Assembly: GCA_021613535.1 (NCBI GenBank) | Contig: CP075495.1 | Span: forward strand, 620,001 to 684,000 | Source: Adineta vaga | Lineage: Eukaryota; Rotifera | Direction: 5' to 3' | Length of the DNA stretch: 64,000 nucleotides | In this document: positions 49,514 to 58,446 of the stretch, in pieces | Layout: each line of letters opens with the position of its first letter | Position numbering within the stretch: position 1 is the first letter of the stretch | Program-made: the position numbers and the translations under genes | Notes under the pieces: model-generated | What the model was told of the DNA's origin: nothing | The model's input: only the letters and a program-made list of their open reading frames with translations | Databases searched by the model: none

Positions 49514-52500
49514 TTTAATTCTTGAGAAATTTCTCTCGATATCTTTAGTTTGATTTTGTTACTTTTCAAATTCAACATATTACAGAACAATCATTCGATT
49601 CCGAGATGTTGAATATTGTGAAATCAGTTTCAACTAATTATCTCAATGTTTTAAAGAGATTGGTTTGTATTCAAATCGATTGATCTGTCTACACAAAACA
49701 ATAAGTGATGAGGGTGAAGAAAGATAATGTGATTCCATTAAGGAATTTAGGGAGATAGAATGAAACTATATACCAATATTAAGTGTATTTGGTAATTGGT
49801 TGGAACTAATTCCACACTGTTCAACATCACAGAATAGAAAATATTCTCTTTATATCGATTCTTTTCATGAAAATAGATAAAACTTTCATTGTTATAACAA
49901 TAAAAAACATCTTCACTTCTTTTTTCCGTTTCAAATTTCTCCAAAACTTCATAATCATTTTCTTAAACGATTCACAGGTTGTTTCATTTCGTTGATCGAT
50001 TATTAAAATATTATCTTGAATATGTTCGACCATTTCATTATTGACAATAAAATCGAATTCATCAAAATTCAAGTATCTTTTCTATCCGATTTCAATCTTT
50101 TTTCTTCGTTTTCATTCTTAAAGTTCGTTGAATTTCAACGAAATTACATCGAATTTTTCAAAATCATCGAAAATCAATTTTATTTTATTTCTCATTGAAA
50201 ACACTGTGAAATCACTTTGACAGAAACAAAATTATCGAAAACACAAAAAATAAAAGAAAATCTTTGTTATATCGAACATTTTCATCAAATCAAAACATTT
50301 CTTTCGCCTAATTCAAATTAAATTTAACAAAAATCTTTTCGTTTGAAATGCAAAGTTCATTTCAATGAATTTTATCAAATCGAACGATTCGATGATTAAC
50401 ACAATCTGAAACATAAAGATTTCCTTCTAAATCAAATGATAAACCAATAGGAAAATTCAATTGATTTGATTCACTTCCTTCACCATTTCCACCAACAACA
50501 ATCGAACCTTCTCGATCTCCTTCACACCATCGCATTATTCGATGATTCTCCCAATCTGCCACATAGATTTGATTCCATTCATCAACAAACAATCCTTGAG
50601 GATGATTCAATTGATTAAGATTGTTTCCTTGACCATTTCCTCCAGCCACAACAATTCCTTCCTTCGCATCTTTTCTCCATTTCATCACACGATGATTCGA
50701 ATAATCTGAAACATAAAGAGATTGATCTTTATCAACAAAGATGAACGAAGGATAGTTGAGTTGATTTCTTTGATTTCCTTTTCCATTTCCACCTGCAACT
50801 AATATTCCTTCTTTGTTTTTATTAATCTTTTCTAACTTCCATTTTCTCACTTCATCCTTCTTATAATCAGAAACATAAATAAATCCATGTTGATCCATTG
50901 TTAAACCAAAACAATCAATATTTTGAATGAGAATTTGTTGTTTTTGATCTCTTGACCATCGCATCACTCGTTTGTTCCCTCGATCAGCAATGATGATTGA
51001 ATGATTTTGTTGATCAACAATCACATCTGATGGATGATTCAATTGATCTATTCTCTCTCCTCTTCCATTTCCACCTGCAATGATTTGTCCTTGTTTTTCA
51101 TCACATTTCCATTCAACAATACGATGATTCCCAAAATCAGCAATGAAAATGTTTTTGTTTTCATCAATAAAGATTCCAAAAGGACTAGAGAGTTGATTTA
51201 ATTTCTTTCCAACTCCATTTCCTCCCGCAAGAATTGTTCCATTTTGTTGAAATTTCGTTTCTAAACAAAGAAAAGAAAAAAGATTTATGGAAAAAGAAAA
51301 AGAAAAGTTTGTTTTTGTTAAAAAAGATAAATTTCTTTGTCGAATTAAATTTTTTGTTTTAAAATTGATTTTCATTTGATTTATTTGAAAAAAGAAAAGG
51401 AAATTTTCAACGAAATTGTTTTATTAAATAATCGAAGATAAAATAAAGAATGTGTAATTTTTGTTGAAATGATTATTTTTTCTTTTAGTTGTTTTTCTCA
51501 TTTAATAAAGAAATTTATTTTGGAAAATATTTTGAAATGAAGATAAAGAAAAGATTTAATTAATCGATAATTTTTCATTTTAAATTGAAGAAAAAAAGAA
51601 GATTTTCTATTGAATTTTTAAATCGAATAAAACATTTTCCACTTTCAATTTCTAATTAAAAAATAAAATAAATATTTACCTCGTTTTGATTTTGTTGATG
51701 TTTTATTATTAGTTGAAATAGATGAATGTTGTTTAGATGAAACTGAAGAATCTAGAAAGAGGAAAAATTTCAATTTAAAATCTCTTTGATATGACTACGA
51801 TTAGAGTTCGAAAGAAAAAAGGTCTCCATTTTATGAAGATACTCATTACCGAGTAGTTTTCATGTTTTTTTCTCTTAAATAATAACATTGTATACGAGTC
51901 AAAACGATGTTTTCCTAAAATAATTCTGAATAATAATATTTAACATTATGCTTTTTTATTAAAATAAATATTTTTTAATTTTTATCAAATTAAGAATATT
52001 GTGTAATTGAAAAAAGTGTCGTTTTCTTTTTTATTGCAGATTGGATTATGATTTAACTCTTAATCGTCTAAAATATTCTTTATATTGTTTATAAATAATA
52101 AAAACAACAATGTTAAATATTTTATATTTAATTTATAAATCTCTTTTATAAATTCAATTTTTTTTCTCCTAAAAGATAATTTAACGTACGTTGATATAAT
52201 TAGATCTTAGTGTTTACATTGATAGATGTACAAACATTGTTAACAAAATGTAGAGAACATCACAGACAAAGTTCTCGAAACTATTCGATATTAATAAACT
52301 TTTTTTTTTAACAGAAAAATAAATTTTATCGTTTAAAAATGAATTCGAATATCAAATCGTTCTTTTCTTCAACTCTCATATTTCGATCTTGTGGGTGTAT
52401 TTAGAACTGAACTTCATCGTCAAGCACGTAAGCATTTACGTTTTTAACTTCGGAGATAAATTGCGAAGAGAAAAAATATTTCTGTTTCGGACAGTCGAGG

Positions 52501-52631
52501 GTCAAGTGAGTCGAACAACGAACGTTACTTGTCCCTTTTATTATCATTTTTTTAGGGTGAAACATATTTTGTTGAAAAATGATTGTCGAAAGTATAACAT
52601 TGTATTTAATTTGATGTCTGAGCAAGGAGGA
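49514..52631 (-). repeat. Direct duplicate of 37874-40937 (gene F side)
   Basis: Second copy of the ~3-kb segment with the NHL exon and linker exon. Beyond it the gene F intron continues with about 250 nt of more GC-rich sequence ending in telomere-like hairpin 2, then the caspase exons. Confidence 0.8.
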
Positions 52632-53770
52632 GAATGCAAAGCAGGTGCCGCCAGCACCTATCAACATATACAGGTACTGAGTTACTTGTATTCTCTCCCC
52701 CGGTAGGTGACGAAGCGCTGGTAGTATCAGATGCGCATTTTCCATTTAGCTCGTACTCGCTCAGTATCTATCGGGGTTTTCAGGAGCTTAGGTACATACA
52801 CTTTCACCCATGTGTCAGCGGGCGGATGTGGGTATATGTGTAGATGTGAGTGAAGAAGATATATCAACACACCCACTCACATCCCCACCCTTAATACGTT
52901 ACTTATGAAAAATTCTAAAATTCTTTACCTTTTTTCCCATTGAATAAACAAATATGATCATCTGTTAAAATAGAAATAACATGTGGAATTTGGTCTTTAT
53001 TTGTATTTGTCATCACATCTTTTCGAACACGACGTAAAAGTATATCAATATCTTCATTTGGTGTTGGAAGATGTTTAAGAAGATATTTTGTAAATAAACC
53101 ATTATTTTCTCTATTATTTCCATCCTCTGCTGTGGTTCCTGGTCCACAGGCAAATGCAATCAATGAACCCGCATTTTTTGTAGACATTGAACTTAATCCT
53201 CTGGTATGATTAGTTGAATTACCTCTTGTAGATTTTTGTAAATCAGCATTACGTAAATGATAAGTTCGACAACAATCTAAGAAAAACATGATTAAATATG
53301 GATTTTGATCATCAATTTTATTAAGAAAATGTTGTGCATTGATTGCGTAATTTCTAAGTTCAGAACCAGTTAATCCTTTTTTTCCATCGTATTCTTCTTT
53401 AAAATCATCCGATGGAATTAAATAATTTTGATCCTAAAAATAAAGAATAAGAAAATAAAAAATTGTTCAATATTAATCTTACTTCCCATTGTGTACCATG
53501 TCCTGCAAAATAAAATAAAACCATATCATCTTTTCTTAATGAACGTATAAAACTATTAACTGTCGATTCAAATTCATCACAAGTTAAATTTAATTTTGCT
53601 TCACCACCATGAATAATAAATCCCATTGATTTTAACATTTTCGACATATCATTTGCATCGTTAACAGCGTTTGCTAAAGAATTATTAATTTCATATTTAC
53701 TAATACCAATAACAAGTGCTATTTTACGATGAATATTAACTGAAGAAGAAAGATTTTCTATGGAAGCCAT
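50362..53770 (-). CDS. Gene F: caspase-like-NHL fusion, catalytic dyad intact
   Basis: Exons 53770-53483, 53433-52929, 51751-51680 and 51260-50362; 587 aa, GT-AG, the last two junctions in phase 1. Exons 1-2 form a caspase-like (C14) domain: KIALVIGISKYE, YFAGHGTQ (His) and FFLDCCRTYH (Cys in D-x-C-R, as in paracaspase/metacaspase-like families). A GTTAEDGNN...LFTKYLL region follows, typical of the small-subunit part. An active cysteine protease is plausible; substrate unknown. Then a 72-nt Ser-rich linker and the NHL cassette. Variable residues include QLSSPFG and ADFGNHR (blade 1), LNHPSD and ADRGNKR (2), SDYKKDE (3), LNYPSF and SDYSNHR (4), LNHPQG and ADWENHR (5), LNFPIG and SDCVNHR (6). 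Exon structure matches gene B exactly; the downstream half matches gene D. Confidence 0.87.
52820..52890. repeat. Telomere-like hairpin element 2 (in gene F intron)
   Basis: GCGGATGTGGGTATATGTG and TAGATGTGAGTGAAGAAG are followed by ATATATC and the complementary AACACACCCACTCACATCC. It shares the TAGATG...GAAGAAGATATA core with the other elements. It sits 38 nt from the caspase exon donor, where the D/F homology has ended. Confidence 0.65.
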
Positions 53771-55862
53771 GAATGAAGTTATGTTTTATCTAAAAATATT
53801 CAAATCATATTGAAATACAAGATTTCAGCCTATCCGATGTTTGTTTTAGATCAGATTGAAGACTGAATAACTACGATTTAAATGAAAAGAAAGATAGCTA
53901 AATGACGAGATGAATTTGTCTTGTTTAAGATATTTTCATTAATGGTGATGTTGCAGAAGATATTAGAAGAATAAAATTCATATCCATATTTTTGTTAGTT
54001 ATTTTAAAGAATTGAAAATTAGGAATAATAGGATTTTCATTTATAAATTTATTTATTGAAATTTTGTTGAATGATATATTAAATGAATAGAAAGAATATT
54101 TCTATATCGATATGTTCATTAAAAATATTCATAAAAAGATAAAATATATTTTGATCAAAATATCGAATATAATATTCTTTGGATTCTTTTAATGTTTTGT
54201 CTTGAAGATTCAAATTAAATTCTTTAAATTGAAAAGAGTAAAATTCTAAACATTACCTTTTAATTGATATTGGATAATAAAAAAAGTAAAAAGACTCTAA
54301 AATTTGATGAAATAAAATAAATTTCCAACAAATGTTTTTGTTTTCTTCTTATCTTGATAAAATACTCTTGTAGGTTTTCTTTTAAATTAATAAATATAAA
54401 GAATTATGATGACATCATTTTGAATAAAGATAAGATAAATGTGAAGAACTTTGTTTTAATATTTTGATTTTCTTTCTCTCATTATTATTCTTTTATAAAT
54501 GTACTTTATTAAACGATGAAATCACATTAACACTATAGGATATCCCGTTAGTCTATATCTATCATTTTCTGGAAGTATTCGATGACAATCGAATATGAAA
54601 TATTTCGAAACTCGCATAATATCAAAAACTATAAATATAAAGCAAACAATTTTCATTTAGTTATTGATTATGTATTCACATCAAGTATTCAAACGCCATC
54701 TTTTCATACTATACTTTAAGAATTTCATCTTCGTTATCATTGAATGTCGTAATAACACATACTGAAGCGTAACATCTTTCATTGATATTTTCTATTAGTA
54801 CATTCCTCTTATAAAGTATCACATTGTTCAATAAAATCCAAAAAAGATACGATAGATGACTAGGCACATAATCTTTGAGAACAAGATCACTATATACCAC
54901 ATTATCGATTGATATCATACATATCTGATAATGAGAATAAACAATGTTAAAGATTGTTTTATATACCCGATTATTATTACTATACCAGTTATTTGATGTT
55001 ACAAAGGATTTTAGAATAAAATATCGACAACTTGTTTGTACAAAAATTTCGTCTAAAGCAGATTAATGAAATTGTAACAAATGCCTATCAAATTTCATCA
55101 ACAACATCAAAACGTTTTTTATAATTACTTGAGAGTTGTTTTTATGAATACAGAATCCATCGTATCAATTGAGTTCACTTCTGCTAATGCAGCAGTAAAC
55201 AAACAATTGATTTCTCATAATGTCTCAGAAAATCTAATATGAATTTTATTTCAAAGAGAACAGCTACACCATCAAGTATAACAAGAGACATTTACCTCTT
55301 AATCCTTGAAATCAATTTCTTTCACAACAGTTCTAAGTGAACCACTATGAAAAACGTTTGATCATTTGACCTAGATTTACTTTAAATGCCGTCAGATACT
55401 AACATATAATATCCGGTTCATTTAGCTATTGACTTGTGAGTCTTTGAAAAAAGATAATAATGTTATGTAATCGAAATATGATCTAAGCAGCGCCAATATT
55501 ATTATTCAGTATAAAATAATCATTTCGACGTAAAATATTTTACATGAATTTGAATTATCTGTAAGATTATATATTATATTTTGTCTTGAAATGTTTGATG
55601 ATTATCAATTAATGAATAATAATAACATTGTCTAATATCAAACCAAATTTCTCTTGAAGTTTGAAACGTTAAGTTAATTGTATAAATCATTTTTGAGATA
55701 TTCTGAAGTGAAAAGAAAGGAAGCGAATGTAAGGATAGATATTCGAAATCAAGTCATAATCATCAAATTCAAAGATTTGATTTACTTTCTTATTAAAAAT
55801 TTATTTTTTGACAAAAATAATTTGAAAAAACTTAGTAAATGATATAAAAGATTTGTTAATTT
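53771..55862. other. Intergenic, nothing firm
   Basis: Upstream of gene F. A short ATG frame near 55144 (MNTESIVSIEFTSANAAVNK, about 33 codons) looks mildly coding-like but has no relatives I know. The rest is AT-rich without features. Confidence 0.45.
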
Positions 55863-57239
55863 CTATTTATATGTTATTAAATATTCAGCATATGCTTGAG
55901 CATCATGATAAGTAACAAAAATATGTTTGTTATCTGTAGTTGAATCAAATCCTTGAGGTGGAGTACTCATTGAAGTGTTACCTAAAGTTGTTTTACCAAC
56001 CAAAACAGATACAACAAACATACATCGTTCTCCATTCGAATTTGGTAAAGCATAACCATGACTATAAGTTGCTTCTGTTGAAAAATAAGCACCTTTTCCA
56101 TAAACAGTTCCTATTGAAAAAAAAACAGATAAATTTTAATAAAAATTATTAAAGAAATTCACCATTGATTCCCGCGAATGTTCTATTGAAAAAACTTCCA
56201 ATGATCAAATCAGCAGATACTTGAGTACAACCATGATAAAGTTTTCGTTCAGTATCTTCATCTAATCGTTTTTTGAAATCTTTTTTAAATGTTACATATT
56301 GTCTATACCATTGTTCATTTTGAACTCGTTCGATTTTTATTATTCGTTTATAATGACCCTTCATTGCCATCGTAAATTTAGTATTAATTAAATTATATTC
56401 ATCCGATTCTTTTTTTAAGACAACACGCATTACACCTGGTTCTGTCTCTTCTCATGTAGATGGAACATTATAAGTCTGAAGTTCCATAAGCTCTGGAAAA
56501 TACATTAAATATATTTTCTATTATTGTTCGCTCTCTGAAATAGTTTTTCGATTGAGTTAATTATTTTTATCCATAAGAACGATTATTTTGCTCTCAATAT
56601 GTTAGTAGTATCACATATTCGACAGATAGGTCAAAATAAATCATCTTTCGCATCTCTAAAGATATCTTCACCATCCCCCCCCTCCAACAATCTCTTAACA
56701 TTTGAATTAGCTTTCGTTGGAAAAATACTTGCCATATTTTTCTTTACGTTTTCTTTCTTTTTTTTGCTTGACGCCTTTTTCGATAACAGCAGCAAATCAA
56801 AAGTGATATTAAAACAAAAACAGTTGCTCCACCTGTTATCCCGCTTAGAGCTGTGATATGCCTTTTAAGATCAAATAATGGATAAATTGTTGTAGTCCCT
56901 AAAAGAAAACAATTTAAATGATTATTCTTCATAAGAATCTCTCTATTTTTACTAATCATAATCGATTAATAAATCATATATTCTTTTAACAGATAAGTAT
57001 TATTATGACGAAAAAATAGTTTATTGCTTATTTTAAGTGATTATAGCGAAAACCGACTTTCGAAAAAGAAAGAAACTTAAGAATATGAATTCAAAGTATT
57101 GTATTTTACCATTATTCCATCCATCATATGTGACTTCATTCGTAATATTCATGAATTCGATTGAAACTGAATGAGTTATGGGCAATGCAATAGAAGATAT
57201 GAAGTGTATCCAATAGAATATTGTAAAAAGATACCTCAT
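55863..57239 (-). pseudogene. Signal peptide-TM-PARP gene with premature TGA
   Basis: Exon 1 (57239-57110) encodes a signal peptide (MRYLFTIFYWIHFISSIALP) and a short ectodomain. An exon from 56898 has a juxtamembrane stretch, a TM helix (GGATVFVLISLLICCCY) and basic RKRRQAKKRKK. PARP catalytic exons are about 56492-56163 and 56110-55863: KIERVQNEQWYRQY, LYHGC (His), GKGAYFSTEATYSHGYA (Tyr), and HIFVTYHDAQAYAEYLI where Ile sits at the third triad position, so H-Y-I as in mono-ADP-ribosylating PARP10/14-type enzymes. The predicted topology puts PARP inside the cell. Upstream in the catalytic exon the frame reads NVPST-TGA-EETEPG; PARP domains of this class usually have a Trp near this point, so TGA may replace TGG. 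The splice between TM and PARP exons is uncertain. A damaged gene or readthrough are both possible. Confidence 0.65.
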
Positions 57240-57295
57240 TGCTTAATATCTTAAAAATAGATGATAGAAAAGTAAATAGATCGAAAGAATCTCTT

Positions 57296-57625
57296 AGGAA
57301 CCAAATTTTTAGCCCTTTCTGCAAATCCTATCATCATATATGAGATAATCTTTAAATCCTCCTCAAAAGTTCTACTCGTGTTTTTTCATGATTTTCCAGG
57401 ATTTTTACTGAGAGTCTTCTTTGGTTACCGAATGAGATTTAAAACCCGAACATTTTTATACTAATAGATGTGTTTCGATGAGATCTATTATATTCTTTCG
57501 AAAAATACTAAATATCAAAAATCCTCAAATTTCACAAAGTAAGATCTGAAGATGGCTCAAAGATTATCTTACATCTCATGATAGGATGCTCAGAAAAGGC
57601 TAAAAATTTGGTTTCTAGTATAATT
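57296..57625. mobile_element. Short MITE-like foldback element
   Basis: Left arm from GGAACCAAATTTTTAGCC at about 57297 runs through AATCCTATCATCATATATGAG and GATAATCTTT. It is mirrored by the right arm ending ...GGCTAAAAATTTGGTTTC at about 57617, with CATGATAGGATG and AAAGATTATCTTA as partners. Arms of roughly 120 nt flank a short centre with no ORF. It lies just 5' of the PARP gene. Confidence 0.6.
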
Positions 57626-58113
57626 TTCTCATGGACCTTCTCTTAAATTGACTCAAAGACTTGATCTCAATTCGAAAATTCTCGCTAACTATGTGTGTAC
57701 GATTTACACTATTGGACTTTTTTTTCAAGTCTAAGTTGGTAATTCTACATCATTTTTTTGTTATCATTTTAAATAGTATTTAATAATTCTTTGTTTCTTT
57801 TTCTAATAGATAAGATTTATCATTAAATTTCACATGTTATTTTATTCTTTTTCTCAAGAAATGTTTTTCGACGAAATAATTAATATCAGAGAATTTGTTA
57901 CAATCAGAAGAGAAAAGTTTGTACAAGAAGTTTACATAGATCCTTTTTTGTTTATTTTAACAAATAAAATATTATTTTATTTCAAAGATCGAATATGAGA
58001 GTATCTTCCTATATCTAATTCTTACTCTATCATTTTTTATTTTACAGTTACATAATTTAGGATGACCCGTTGAAGTAACAGTGAAAACACCATGTCCGTA
58101 ACTACCACCATCG
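57626..58113. other. Intergenic, nothing firm
   Basis: AT-rich. A minus-strand frame reading GGSYGHGVFTVTSTGHPKLC (about 58110-58050) is coding-like and could be a residual exon, but it leads directly into hairpin 3 and no partner exon was found. Confidence 0.35.
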
Positions 58114-58166
58114 TGAGGGTGTGGATGTAGATCTAAGTCAAGAAGATATACCCACACTCGAGATCT
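58114..58166. repeat. Telomere-like hairpin element 3
   Basis: GAGGGTGTGGATGTAGATCT, then AAGTCAAGAAGATATACCCA and CACTCGAGATCTAC: degenerate arms with the shared AAGAAGATATACCCACAC core. Confidence 0.6.
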
Positions 58167-58446
58167 ACTAGAACACTTCACTAGTGTTTCGCAGGTTTAC
58201 AAAACAAGACGACTATTGAAGAGAAAAAAATAAAGACAAACTACTCTTTTCGTTGTATTTTAAAAGATCAAAAAATTCGATTATTTATCATAACAATATA
58301 TAATGAAATCATTCTTTATACATTTGAAATTTGTTTTATTTTGTATTTAGAATATCATCTTCAACCTTTTCTTAAAATTCTCAATCAATTATCATACACA
58401 ATTTCCTTATTCTCGCAGTCTATCTATCCTTAGTGAAGTATTTATC

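Noticed and set aside
10323-51260. Adenine-specific diversity-generating retroelement as cause of NHL variability
   Set aside because: Variable codon positions show all four bases and no reverse transcriptase or template repeat was seen in the window; selection plus conversion is a simpler reading.
52401-52745. 114-aa minus-strand ORF in the gene F intron
   Set aside because: Overlaps the hairpin-bearing GC-rich intron segment and part of the D/F repeat; the frame is not preserved in gene D and no family was recognised.
2018-57239. Reassigned genetic code (TGA read as an amino acid) to explain the two TGA-interrupted genes
   Set aside because: Many intact genes in the window terminate with TGA, including five of the six NHL-cassette genes, so the standard code applies.
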